A stretch of 64,000 bases of DNA. Source: Planctomycetota bacterium (GTDB lineage: Bacteria; Planctomycetota; UBA8742; UBA2392). The notes below the pieces were generated by a model. The model was given only the letters and a program-made list of their open reading frames with translations. It had not been told where the DNA came from and made no database searches. The stretch lies in contig JADKGX010000001.1 in the NCBI GenBank assembly GCA_016722065.1, positions 1,426,001 to 1,490,000 of the forward strand, written 5' to 3'. Positions 20,222 to 28,517 of the stretch are shown one piece after another; positions within the stretch are counted from its first letter, which is position 1, and each line of letters begins with the position of its first letter. A program made the position numbers and the translations under genes.

Positions 20222-20755
20222 TCAGCCCTGTTTCCACCAGCTCAGGTTCGAATAGCCCTGCAGTTTGCGCCAGATCAGCAGCAGGTCGCGACGGGCGGAT
20301 TCGATTTCGTTGGGGTCGTGGGACTTGCGGCCGTCGGGGCGGGTGCGCAGCTCAAAGCCCAGTTGGTAATCAATCGTGAACTCGATCATCCACTCGCGCG
20401 AAAGCTCCGTGCGCATCAGGCGCATGGACTGGCCCAGGTTCTCCAGTTGCCAGGTGCGGTGGTCGGTCAGTTCAAAGGCCACAAAGGGCATGGTCCCCAG
20501 CTTGCGGCTGCCGCCGGAATCGCCCAGCAGTTTCACGCCGGGTAGGTTGTCAATGAACTTGGCCAGCGGATAGCTGTGTTCGCTGCAGCCCAGTTCTTCG
20601 GCCTCGCGTTGGAGTTCCAGCAGCTCGACGAGGTCAGTGGGGCCTTCCATGTTGCCGCAGAACTCGCATTCGCGGATCAAGGAATCCGAGACCCGGCGCG
20701 GCACCACGGCGTGGTTGCCGCAAACTTCGCACCGTTCAACGTTGGTTTCAGGCAT
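20222..20755 (-). CDS. Zinc-ribbon hypothetical protein
   Basis: A 177-residue protein with two CxxC pairs near the N terminus (CEVCGN and CEFCGN, about residues 9 and 32) that should form a treble-clef or zinc-ribbon. I do not recognise the remaining 140 residues, which contain a run of beta strands (FVAFELTDHRTW, WMIEFTIDYQLGFEL). The ATG at 20755 starts just before the first CxxC pair; an open frame further upstream crosses the terminator at 20802 and is not credible. Confidence 0.65.
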   Translation of the reverse strand: MPETNVERCEVCGNHAVVPRRVSDSLIRECEFCGNMEGPTDLVELLELQREAEELGCSEHSYPLAKFIDNLPGVKLLGDSGGSRKLGTMPFVAFELTDHRTWQLENLGQSMRLMRTELSREWMIEFTIDYQLGFELRTRPDGRKSHDPNEIESARRDLLLIWRKLQGYSNLSWWKQG

Positions 20756-20801
20756 GGCAGGCGGGAGTATAGGCAGGAACGCGCCGGGCACTAGGCCAGC
20801 G

Positions 20802-20838
20802 AAAAAAGGAAACCGGCGCGCCCAAGGCGCGCCGGTTT
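20802..20838 (-). terminator. Rho-independent terminator
   Basis: An 11-bp GC stem (accggcgcgcc/ggcgcgccggt) with a 3-base loop. On the minus strand it is followed by tttccttttttc. It closes the lipoprotein gene ending at 20854. Confidence 0.85.
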
Positions 20839-20853
20839 GTTTTCTGCGTTGAA

Positions 20854-21579
20854 TCAGCTCCAGTTCAACCAGGGCTTGCCGTCCTTGCCGAACTTGGTCA
20901 GTTCGGTGGTGGACTCGCCACCGGCGTTCTTGCTCCAGCTCTTGATCATGCCGCCGAACCAAGCGTTGTCGGCCATCCAGGTCTTGCTTTCCCAGCCGTC
21001 GCCCTTGACGGTGGTGACCTTGCCACTCCACTTCGCGCCCGCCATTTCGACGTCCTTGAAGTCTTCGGTGGTCATTTCGTACTTCGGGGCTTCGCCCGTG
21101 GTGCCGCCTTCGGGCTTCTTGTATTCCATGACCTGAATCTCTTCGGCCTTGGCGTCCTTCTTGCCTACCCAAGCCTTGACGACGTTGGCGCCGTCTTCGA
21201 TCTTCTTGGTCAGGTCGACGTCATAAGCAAGGATGTAGCCCTGGCCCATGTCGCTTTCGATCCAGGCGTGATCGCCGTCTTTCTTGGCGCACTGCCAGCC
21301 CATGACCGTCTTGGTTTCCGCGCCACCGTAGTTCGAGGTGGTGGTGGTTTCCCAATACTGGCCGGCTTCAACGTCAGCGTGGACCGTAACCCAGTACATC
21401 GCCTTCTGGGTGCCGTTCTTGTAGGCGTCGATCATGTACTGAGCCATGTCGAAGCCGCCACCGCTGCAACCGCCGCCGCCACTGCAACCGCTGCCGCTGT
21501 CGCCACCGCCGCCGGTGCTGCCACAAGCCGCAACCGCGCTGACAGCCACAAAGGCACAAACTGCAAACAGTTTCTTCAT
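20854..21579 (-). CDS. Lipoprotein, Gly/Cys-rich linker
   Basis: A 241-residue exported lipoprotein with a signal peptide MKKLFAVCAFVAVSAVAAC and lipobox VAAC (Cys19). A flexible linker of Gly, Ser and Cys (GSGCSGGGGCSGGG) follows. The mature domain looks like beta-strand repeats with conserved Trp residues (WVTVHADVEAGQYWE, WMADNAWFGGMIKSW). I do not recognise the family. It stands alone, with its own terminator downstream. Confidence 0.7.
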   Translation of the reverse strand: MKKLFAVCAFVAVSAVAACGSTGGGGDSGSGCSGGGGCSGGGFDMAQYMIDAYKNGTQKAMYWVTVHADVEAGQYWETTTTSNYGGAETKTVMGWQCAKKDGDHAWIESDMGQGYILAYDVDLTKKIEDGANVVKAWVGKKDAKAEEIQVMEYKKPEGGTTGEAPKYEMTTEDFKDVEMAGAKWSGKVTTVKGDGWESKTWMADNAWFGGMIKSWSKNAGGESTTELTKFGKDGKPWLNWS

Positions 21580-21748
21580 AATCCAAACTCCGTAGGGTTA
21601 GAATCCGGTCCCAGAGCGACCCAGGACTCTCGTTAGGTCCAAAGAACACTCACAAAGGCCCCGGAGTCTATGCTTGGCATTACGGAAAGCAAGACCCTCC
21701 AGACCTTTCCCCAATTTTCGTGTTACATTGCGCCAGAATCGAACGACG

Positions 21749-22783
21749 GTGCTTGCCTTGCCAACGCCTTCAAACCGCCTTGCCGCTAACGGCTTTGCAT
21801 GGCTTACCCCACCCGGCGTGGCCGCGCTTTCGTTGCTTTGGACTGGCCATGAGCTTTTCTTTCAAGCCTTTGGCTGCCAACCCGCCCCGGATGCGCCCAC
21901 ACTGTCTACCCTGCGCGACGGCGACGGGCTGGTTCTGGACCGCGCAGTGGTTGCCCCCAGCGCGCAAGGCTGGCTGGTGTGCAGCCACGGGGGGCCGGTC
22001 ACTCGCCAGTTGCTGACACGCCGCCTGGAACAAGCCGGCGGCCGTCAGTCCAACGTGGACAACCTTTGGAATCAGCCAGAACGGCTTTCAAAAGCAGCAC
22101 TTACGGATCTTGCCGTAATCCGGGGCGAGACCGGCGCCGCATTGTTGCTGGTCTGTGCCGAGCGCGGCCCACAACTTATCCGCGAGGCCGTGGCGCTGAC
22201 CGACGAGTTTCTGCTGCCGCTGCTTTCGGCCTGGGCTGAGGCGCGCTTCCTTTACTATCTGCCGCGGGTGCAACTTTGGGGGCCGGTTAATGCCGGCAAG
22301 TCCAGCCTGCTGAATGAACTGTGCGGGCAGGAGCTTGCCCGGGCGGGTGAGGTTCCCGGCCTGACACGCGATGTTATTGAAGGAACCCTGTGCCACAGGG
22401 GTTGTCTGCTGCGCTTGTTTGACGCACCCGGCATAGCCCAGGGCGCAGCGGCCATAGACACGGCAGCGTACGAATTGGCCGAGCAATGGCGCAAAGAGGC
22501 CGATTTGACACTTGAGCTTGTGCCCCCTGGCCAGGACCCCTCAAGCCAACCGGGGCACCTGGTGTACTTCAGCCGTGTCGATGAAGACCCGCAGGGGCGC
22601 AAACCTGGCGTCAGTGTGCACAGGCCGGCTTCGCTTGGGGCGCTCAAAGACCGGCTGGTGGAGAGGTTCCTTGGCCGCCTTTTGGCGCTGCCGCAACGGC
22701 TTCAGATGGCGCTGCCCAAGACGCTGTTGGATGAACTGGCCACCGGCACCCAGCCACGCAAGATTCTGCAACAGTGGCTTTAG
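21749..22783 (+). CDS. MnmE-like GTPase lacking the C-terminal catalytic tail
   Basis: MnmE (TrmE) modifies wobble uridine 34 of tRNA together with MnmG. Here an MnmE-type N-terminal segment (AWLTPPGVAALSLLWTG) precedes a GTPase domain with G1 GPVNAGKSS, G2 region PGLTRDVIEG and a G3 variant DAPGI (usually DTAGI). The normal N/TKxD motif is unclear and the C-terminal CxGK tail of MnmE is missing. The frame opens at a TTG (21674); I prefer the GTG at 21749. With about 345 residues it is short compared with about 450 for true MnmE. It is probably a divergent paralogue with another role, or a degenerate copy. Confidence 0.65.
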   Translation: MLALPTPSNRLAANGFAWLTPPGVAALSLLWTGHELFFQAFGCQPAPDAPTLSTLRDGDGLVLDRAVVAPSAQGWLVCSHGGPVTRQLLTRRLEQAGGRQSNVDNLWNQPERLSKAALTDLAVIRGETGAALLLVCAERGPQLIREAVALTDEFLLPLLSAWAEARFLYYLPRVQLWGPVNAGKSSLLNELCGQELARAGEVPGLTRDVIEGTLCHRGCLLRLFDAPGIAQGAAAIDTAAYELAEQWRKEADLTLELVPPGQDPSSQPGHLVYFSRVDEDPQGRKPGVSVHRPASLGALKDRLVERFLGRLLALPQRLQMALPKTLLDELATGTQPRKILQQWL

Positions 22784-22822
22784 CGCCTTGCGGCTTGTGG
22801 CCAATGATTCGAAACTTGGGCC

Positions 22823-23344
22823 ATGGCCGATACCGTCTTGTTCGGGCCCGACGAAATCAACACCGCGCTGGCGGACCTGGCCCGGCGTATCGCGGCCGAC
22901 GCGGAGCCCGCGACTTTGGTAGGCATTTTCACCAACGGGGTGCCACTGGCGGCGCGCCTGGCGGAACGCATCAAGACCGCCACAGGCAAAGCCCCGGACC
23001 TGGGCACGATCGACATCACCCTGTATCGCGACGACCTGGCCGGCCGCGCCGCACCCCTGGTGCGAGGCAGCGAGCTGCCCTTTGGGCTGGAGGGCCGGCG
23101 CATTGTGCTGGTGGATGACGTGCTGTTTACGGGCCGCACCATTCGCGCGGCCTTGAACGTGCTGGCCGATTACGGTCGCCCGCAACGCGTGCAACTGTGT
23201 GTGCTGGTTGATCGCGGGCACAGAGAGCTGCCGATTGCCGCCGATTTTACCGGCATGCGCACGGAAACCCGGGCCTCGGACCGAATCCGTGTGCGCCTGC
23301 GCGAAACCGGCGCGCCGCAGGACGAAATCCTGCTTTCCCGTTGA
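22823..23344 (+). CDS. pyrR: PyrR-like phosphoribosyltransferase
   Basis: A 173-residue protein of the PyrR family, which regulates pyrimidine genes by UMP-dependent mRNA binding and can act as uracil phosphoribosyltransferase. The PRPP-binding motif IVLVDDVLFTGRTIRA is intact (about residues 93-108), and the TLYRDDL segment and C-terminal region are typical. No pyr operon and no obvious pyr attenuator lie nearby, so a regulatory role here is not shown by context. It follows the MnmE-like gene by 39 bases and may be co-transcribed. Confidence 0.88.
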   Translation: MADTVLFGPDEINTALADLARRIAADAEPATLVGIFTNGVPLAARLAERIKTATGKAPDLGTIDITLYRDDLAGRAAPLVRGSELPFGLEGRRIVLVDDVLFTGRTIRAALNVLADYGRPQRVQLCVLVDRGHRELPIAADFTGMRTETRASDRIRVRLRETGAPQDEILLSR

Positions 23345-23359
23345 GCCTTCGGTCTGGCC

Positions 23360-23845
23360 TCACTGCTGTCGCTGGTCTGGCGGGGGCATGCGCATTGGCG
23401 TCAGCTTGCCAAGGTTTGCCGTCATGCGCCCAAGGCGCGGGTCATCCGGTGCCGCTTCGGGTGGCCGCCACATGGCCGAAAACAGCAGCCGGTCCGGCCC
23501 CTCAGGCACAAACGTGACCATGATGTGATTGCCGTTGCCGGCAATGCCAGCCAGCGCCATCACACCTTCATCATCAGGTGTCTGTTCCAGCAGCAGGTTG
23601 CCGTGAATCGTCGACAGCGCCACCGCACGAAGTTGGCCCGTTGGCGTTGGCCCAAGGCAGGCCACAACACCGTGATACAGCGTCTGGCCGGTCAGGTCGG
23701 TGGCCTCAAAGGCCATGCGCAAGGCGGTATCGGCCACGACGGTTTCGAAGGTGCAGCGAATGCGCACAGCCTGGCTGTCCTGGGCTTCCCCGGACCCGCC
23801 CCAGGTGCCCAGCCACGCCAGAAAGGGTGTGATGCTCTGGTTCAT
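23360..23845 (-). CDS. Hypothetical beta-barrel-like protein (paralogue A)
   Basis: A 161-residue protein that resembles its upstream neighbour at its start: FLAWLGTWGGSG against FRHWLGLWRGPG. The pattern of a WLGxW motif followed by repeated beta strands recalls small lipid- or heme-binding beta barrels (DUF1579 or nitrobindin-like), but I cannot assign a family. Its ATG overlaps the stop of the neighbour (ATGA), so the two are translated together. Confidence 0.55.
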   Translation of the reverse strand: MNQSITPFLAWLGTWGGSGEAQDSQAVRIRCTFETVVADTALRMAFEATDLTGQTLYHGVVACLGPTPTGQLRAVALSTIHGNLLLEQTPDDEGVMALAGIAGNGNHIMVTFVPEGPDRLLFSAMWRPPEAAPDDPRLGRMTANLGKLTPMRMPPPDQRQQ

Positions 23846-24321
23846 GGCGTTACCCCCGGGCTTCGCCAGCTGGGCGTCACGCGACGCATGGTGCCCGAGG
23901 TAATGGGCGTGCCCTGCCCGGCGTAACCCTGTTGCCTGCGGGTTGCCATGACCAGTTCCTGGCCTTCCATGATCAATGCAACGATGAACCGAACATTGCC
24001 CGGCACCAGCGCTTCAATACACACGCCCGATGGGTCGTCTGGAACCTCGTGCATCTGCACCGGGCCAAGTTCCGGCGTGTAGATGCCGGCCACTACTTTG
24101 CCCTGGTCATCGACACCCCAGAAACCAAGACCAGTCGACAGGTTTGCGCCGGTGGCTTTGTCCAGGGCAGAGGACGTGAACTCCAGCCCTGCGCCTTCAA
24201 ACAGCGGGCGGATCGAAAATTCCAGCAGCACTTCCGTGCCGTCGCCCATCGTGCCGGGGCCACGCCACAAACCAAGCCAGTGGCGGAATCGTTCCAGTTC
24301 AGGTCGCAGGGTGTGGGGCAT
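23842..24321 (-). CDS. Hypothetical beta-barrel-like protein (paralogue B)
   Basis: A 159-residue protein starting at the ATG at 24321 and first in a two-gene unit. It has an N-terminal FRHWLGLWRGPG motif and alternating strands (EVLLEFSIRPLFEG, LGFWGVDDQGKVVAG), as in small ligand-binding barrels. The long open frame continuing upstream to 25563 is the antisense shadow of purM and is not part of this gene. Function unknown. Confidence 0.55.
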   Translation of the reverse strand: MPHTLRPELERFRHWLGLWRGPGTMGDGTEVLLEFSIRPLFEGAGLEFTSSALDKATGANLSTGLGFWGVDDQGKVVAGIYTPELGPVQMHEVPDDPSGVCIEALVPGNVRFIVALIMEGQELVMATRRQQGYAGQGTPITSGTMRRVTPSWRSPGVTP

Positions 24322-24453
24322 GGCGCAGCCGGGTCTCAGGTTTACCGCAGGCCTTTGGGGCAGATAACGCGAGCATACTTTTAAGTTGCGGGCACAAACG
24401 GGCAAGCCATTCACTCTTTCCTTGCCCGCTTGTGTACCTACAATCCCGCGGCC

Positions 24454-25554
24454 ATGGGAAAACCCGCCAAAAAGCCGCGCAAAGGCCTGACCTACGCCGA
24501 TGCCGGCGTCAACTTTGCCACGCATGACAAATTGGTCACCGAGATCTTTCGGCGCGTGCGCAGCACCTACGGCCCACGCGTGATTGAGGTGGACGACGGC
24601 TTTGGCGGGCTGTTCAGCCTGGAAAACGACCGCGGCCTGTTCTCGCGCAACTATCGCAACCCCGTGCTGGTGGCCTGCACCGACGGCGTGGGCACCAAGC
24701 TCAAACTTGCCTTTGCCATGGGCAAGCACGACACCGTGGGCATTGATTGCGTGGCCATGAGTGTCAACGACATGCTGTGCATGGGCGCCGAGCCGCTGTT
24801 CTTTCTGGATTACATTGCCACGGGCCGCAAAGACTTGGACGTGCTGCTGCCCCTGGTAGGCGGCGTCGTAGAAGGCTGCAAACAGGCAGGCTGCGCCCTG
24901 CTGGGCGGCGAAACCGCCGAAATGCCGGGCTTTTACCCGCCCGGCGAATACGACATTGCCGGCTTTGGCATTGGCGTGGTGGAACGCAAACGCGTGCTGA
25001 AAGGCGAAGGCATCAAGCCCGGAGACGTGATTCTGGGCCTGGAAAGCAGCGGGCTGCACAGCAACGGTTTTTCTCTGGTGCGCAAAATTCTTGCCCGCAA
25101 AAAGTGGAAGTTGACCCAGCACATGGCCGAGTTCGGCCAGACGCTGGGCGAACAACTGCTGACACCCACCCAGATTTACGCCCGCCCCGTGGCCTCGGCC
25201 CTGCAAGTTTACAACAAGCCCGGCGCCGTGGCTGGCATTGCCAACATCACCGGTGGCGGCTTTATCGACAACATTCCACGCGTGCTGCCGCCAACCTGCG
25301 AGGCCGTAATCGACACCGCCGCCTGGACGCCTCCGCCGGTGTTTTCGATGCTGCAAAAAGCTGGCAAAGTAGACGCGCGCGAAATGTACCAGGTGTTCAA
25401 CATGGGCATCGGCATGGTCATGGTGACGCCGCCGCGCCACGTGGATGCGATTGCCGACCGGCTGGAAAAGTTCAGCCACAAGGGTTTGCCGCGCGTCAAA
25501 ACGCACGTGATCGGCCGCATTCGCACCGGGCAGCGCCAGGTGGTGTTGCAGTAG
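24454..25554 (+). CDS. purM: Phosphoribosylformylglycinamidine cyclo-ligase
   Basis: AIR synthetase, the fifth step of purine synthesis (FGAM + ATP to AIR). The 366-residue protein has the family signatures: LTYADAGV near the N terminus, LVACTDGVGTKLKLA, DCVAMSVNDMLCMGAEPLFFLDY, LLGGETAEMPGFY, GLHSNGFSLVR and ANITGGGFIDNIPRVLP. The ATG at 24454 is preferred over an upstream frame opening at 24430. It is slightly longer than usual, owing to a short basic N-terminal extension. It converges with the DinB-like gene. Confidence 0.96.
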   Translation: MGKPAKKPRKGLTYADAGVNFATHDKLVTEIFRRVRSTYGPRVIEVDDGFGGLFSLENDRGLFSRNYRNPVLVACTDGVGTKLKLAFAMGKHDTVGIDCVAMSVNDMLCMGAEPLFFLDYIATGRKDLDVLLPLVGGVVEGCKQAGCALLGGETAEMPGFYPPGEYDIAGFGIGVVERKRVLKGEGIKPGDVILGLESSGLHSNGFSLVRKILARKKWKLTQHMAEFGQTLGEQLLTPTQIYARPVASALQVYNKPGAVAGIANITGGGFIDNIPRVLPPTCEAVIDTAAWTPPPVFSMLQKAGKVDAREMYQVFNMGIGMVMVTPPRHVDAIADRLEKFSHKGLPRVKTHVIGRIRTGQRQVVLQ

Positions 25555-25578
25555 CAGGGGCAATCGGCGTCTGCACTC

Positions 25579-26145
25579 TCAGGCCTTGGGAAAATCCGCG
25601 TGCTGCTTCACGCGCTCCATCTGATCCAGGTGGCGGTGGGTGTGAATGGCGTGAAGTTCAAAGGCCTGGGCCAGGCTTACACGCACCAGTGCGGAAACCG
25701 GCGTTCCAAACACGACCTTGCCCATTGCCAGGCCGTCGGCTTGCTTCAGCATTTCCCCGGCCCCTGTCAGCACATTGGTCAGTTTCTGGCGCACGCTGGC
25801 AAGCTCAAAGTGGCTGGCCGTGGGCTTGAACACCCCCGGCGCTGGCAAGTTGGAACCCGAGCCCTTCTTGAGTGTCTTTAGAATGAACCGGCCAATAAAG
25901 GTGCCGCGGTCGTAGGGGGCGTTGCCGGTTTTGCCCTTGGCCTTGGCCTTTGCGATGGCCGGTGCCATGCAGGCGCCATAGGTGCCCATGGATTGGTTAA
26001 GATGGTCCATGCACTCGGTGATGGACCACTTCTTTGGCGCGGGCTTCCAGTTGGCCTGGGCTTCACTCAGGCCGGTAGTGATGCCGGCAACGCGCTGGAT
26101 TGCGCGGTCGTATTCGGCCAGCCAGGCGTTGGTTGTGTCGTTCAT
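25579..26145 (-). CDS. DinB/DUF1569-like metal-binding protein
   Basis: A 188-residue four-helix protein of the DinB-like superfamily. Conserved positions include the HL of MDHLNQSM and the HxxxH-type pair in HAIHTHRHLDQMERVK, which would bind a metal. Members of this superfamily act as thiol-dependent or unknown-function enzymes. The start codon overlaps the MarR stop by four bases (ATGA), so the two genes form an operon and the regulator may control this gene. Confidence 0.75.
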   Translation of the reverse strand: MNDTTNAWLAEYDRAIQRVAGITTGLSEAQANWKPAPKKWSITECMDHLNQSMGTYGACMAPAIAKAKAKGKTGNAPYDRGTFIGRFILKTLKKGSGSNLPAPGVFKPTASHFELASVRQKLTNVLTGAGEMLKQADGLAMGKVVFGTPVSALVRVSLAQAFELHAIHTHRHLDQMERVKQHADFPKA

Positions 26146-26627
26146 GGTTTCTCCGGTGGTTCGGGCCGGTTGGCCTGGCGCAGTTCTTCCAGCAGTTGAA
26201 TCAGTTGCTTCGTCTTGCGCTCGCCCAGCTTGGCAAACTGACTGGCGTGCAGCGCGTTCAGTGGGTGTTCCAATTGCTCGCACACCGCAAGGCCCTTTCG
26301 GGTAATGCGGCAGGTCACGACACGGCGGTCGGTTTCACTGCGTTGGCGATCAACCAGCCCGGCCTTGACCAGCCGGTCGATCAGGCGGGTCATGTCCGGG
26401 TCGCGTGCGATCATGCGATCGCCAATGCCACCGGCTGGCAGGCCGCCAGGCCCCGCGCCACGCAGAATGCGCAGAACATTGTGGTGCACGGGCGAGATGC
26501 CGGCGGCCTTGATCAAGGGCAGGGCCGGTTCCAGAAGTTCGGCGACGCTGCGCGCCAACAGCACCAGCGCATGCACGCCGTGATTCGCAAATGGCTTCTT
26601 GAGGTGAATGTCCTTGGCCAGTCCCAT
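26142..26627 (-). CDS. MarR-family transcriptional regulator
   Basis: A 161-residue winged-helix repressor. The ATG at 26627 is chosen over an upstream opening. The recognition region and wing (DMTRLIDRLVKAGLVDRQRSETDRRVV) are typical of MarR, including the RxxxxxDRR wing. It is translationally coupled to the DinB-like gene. It probably senses a small phenolic or oxidant ligand, but the ligand cannot be told from sequence. The divergent proC starts about 100 bases away, so the shared intergenic region may hold its operator. Confidence 0.85.
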   Translation of the reverse strand: MGLAKDIHLKKPFANHGVHALVLLARSVAELLEPALPLIKAAGISPVHHNVLRILRGAGPGGLPAGGIGDRMIARDPDMTRLIDRLVKAGLVDRQRSETDRRVVTCRITRKGLAVCEQLEHPLNALHASQFAKLGERKTKQLIQLLEELRQANRPEPPEKP

Positions 26628-26725
26628 GGGGCACATCTTAGTTGTTGCAACGACTATCCGCAAGAGGCTTATTTCCTGGGCGTGTCGCTTCCACTGCGGC
26701 TGCTAATCTGGGCGCGGAGGAGCAC

Positions 26726-27526
26726 ATGGCTAAACTTGCGATCATTGGCGGCGGGTTCATGGGCGGCGCACTGGCCGAAGGGCTGCTGGATTCCGGCTGG
26801 CACCGCGACAGCTTTCTGGTGGCTGAAATCAGCGCGGACCGCCGAGAACACCTGACCAGCCAGCTCAAGCTGCGCACCACACAACGCGCGGCAGATGCCG
26901 TGGCCCAGGCCGATACCGTGCTGCTGGCTGTCAAACCGCAGGCCGTGCGCGACACCCTGGCCGCGATTGCCCCGGTGTTTGATCGCAGCAAACTGCTGAT
27001 CAGCATTTGCGCAGGCATCACCATTGCCACCCTGGAAAAAGCGCTGGGCAGTCCGCCGGTGATTCGCACCATGCCCAACACACCCGCAGCCGTCGGCATG
27101 GGCGTAACAGCACTGGCGCGCGGCCAACACGCCAGCGACCAGCACCTGGCCACAGCGCTGAACATTCTCAGTGCCGTGGGCCGCGTGGTGGTGGTCGACG
27201 AATCCCAGATGGACGCTGTGACGGCAGTCAGCGGCACCGGCCCGGCCTACGTGTTCTACTTGGCCGAAGCGTTGATCGACGCCGCCTGCGAACAGGGCCT
27301 GGGGCGCGAACAGGCCACGATGCTGGTGTACCAGACGTTTGTCGGCGCGGCGCACCTGCTGCAACACGACCCCGCAGGGCCCATCGAGCTGCGCCGCCGC
27401 GTGACCAGCCCCAACGGAACCACCCACGCAGCGATCACGCACTTGGAGGGCGCGAACTGGGCCGACACGTTCAAGCAGGCAGTAAGCAAAGCCCGCCAGC
27501 GTGCAATCGAACTGGGTAAGGGCTGA
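26726..27526 (+). CDS. proC: Pyrroline-5-carboxylate reductase
   Basis: The last step of proline synthesis: reduces pyrroline-5-carboxylate with NAD(P)H. The Rossmann motif IIGGGFMGGALAEG opens the 266-residue protein. The ProC signatures MPNTPAAVGMGVTAL, AVSGTGPAYVFYLAEAL and RRRVTSPNGTTHAAI are all present. The ATG at 26726 has a GGAGG ribosome-binding site five bases upstream. The length is normal. Confidence 0.96.
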   Translation: MAKLAIIGGGFMGGALAEGLLDSGWHRDSFLVAEISADRREHLTSQLKLRTTQRAADAVAQADTVLLAVKPQAVRDTLAAIAPVFDRSKLLISICAGITIATLEKALGSPPVIRTMPNTPAAVGMGVTALARGQHASDQHLATALNILSAVGRVVVVDESQMDAVTAVSGTGPAYVFYLAEALIDAACEQGLGREQATMLVYQTFVGAAHLLQHDPAGPIELRRRVTSPNGTTHAAITHLEGANWADTFKQAVSKARQRAIELGKG

Positions 27527-27597
27527 CCTGGTTTTGCCGCGAACCAGCAAAAGCGCGAACTGACACGCCCCGTGTCCTGGAACTTTCAGGCCAGGGC

Positions 27598-27710
27598 AAC
27601 TGCCCTGAACCACGAAGGGACACAGAGTCACACAGATGCCAGGCCGCAATCGCGCGCGGCAAGTCTATCCGGGCCTGTCTGCGTCTATCTGTGTTTGTCT
27701 GCGGACAAAG
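27598..27710. repeat. Intergenic palindromic repeat-like element
   Basis: The proC-to-27790 gap has no gene. It contains short iterated words (acacagagtcacacagat, then tctgcgtctatctgtgtttgtctgcgga) that form inverted arms around a GC-rich centre (about cgcaatcgcgcgcggc). The layout resembles the dispersed acacaga/tctgtgt intergenic repeats seen in some environmental genomes. Only one copy is in the window. Confidence 0.4.
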
Positions 27711-27789
27711 ACGTTGCCGTTGCGCTGCTGGGGCGGTCACTACACCGCGCACTTGCGCTTTAGGCTCTTGTTAACCCCGTTGGTGAAGC

Positions 27790-28431
27790 CTATGTTCGGG
27801 TCGATGCGCTTGAACCCCGGCCTTGGGCCAGTTGCCGGTTGTGCACTCGCGCCAGTGAAAGCTGCGCCGTAATCGCGCCGACCAGGGCCAGAAACATGTC
27901 CCATTGCGTGTCCCAGGGGTCGCCCTGCGTGCCCAAAAACGCGTCGGCGCCCTGGCCCAGCGCCAGCGCCGCCCACCACTCAATCAGTTCATAGAACGCG
28001 CTGAAGGCCAGGCAGATGCTGGTCGTGCACAGGAACAGCCAGCCGCCCGGCCGCAGCGGCGAGCGCCGCAGCAGAATCTCGCGCGCTAAAATCGCCGGCA
28101 CAAACCCCTGCGCAAAGTGGCCAAGCCGGTCGTAATGGTTGCGATCCAGCCCCAGCGCATCGCGCACCCAGAACCCGGGCGGAACCTCCGCATAGGTGTA
28201 ATGCCCACCCAGCATCAGAATCAGGCCGTGCAAGAAGATGAGTACATAGAGAAGGGGGGTCAGCGGGAAACGCCTGAACGTCAACACCAGCAACGGAATC
28301 GCGACCATGACCGGCACGGTTTCCATGAACCAGGTGCTGTATTCTTTGGGCCTGACACCGGAAACCACCAGCGCCGCAAACCACAGCACAAGCAAAGTCA
28401 CCAGCCAAGGCCTGGGTCGGTTTGACGTCAT
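27790..28431 (-). CDS. YjdF/DUF2238-like integral membrane protein
   Basis: A 213-residue protein, started at the ATG at 28431, with about six membrane helices (LLVLWFAALVVSGV, VPVMVAIPLLVLTF, LYVLIFLHGLILMLGG and others). The family pattern of DUF2238 is visible: RLGHFAQGFVPAILAREIL, FSAFYELIEWWAAL and QGDPWDTQWDMFLALVGA. The function of the family is unknown. The C terminus is polar and short. It is divergent from the zinc-ribbon protein at 28518. Confidence 0.8.
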   Translation of the reverse strand: MTSNRPRPWLVTLLVLWFAALVVSGVRPKEYSTWFMETVPVMVAIPLLVLTFRRFPLTPLLYVLIFLHGLILMLGGHYTYAEVPPGFWVRDALGLDRNHYDRLGHFAQGFVPAILAREILLRRSPLRPGGWLFLCTTSICLAFSAFYELIEWWAALALGQGADAFLGTQGDPWDTQWDMFLALVGAITAQLSLARVHNRQLAQGRGSSASTRT

Positions 28432-28517
28432 GGCGCTGTTGTACGTCCGTGGCGGTGGCTGGCCAAGGTTCACGGCCCGGCCGTGATTCCGTGGCACGGG
28501 GGCGCTACACTTGCGCC

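Noticed and set aside
23842..25563. A 573-residue minus-strand frame across purM
   Set aside because: Only its last 159 codons, from 24321, look real; the rest is antisense to an unmistakable purM.
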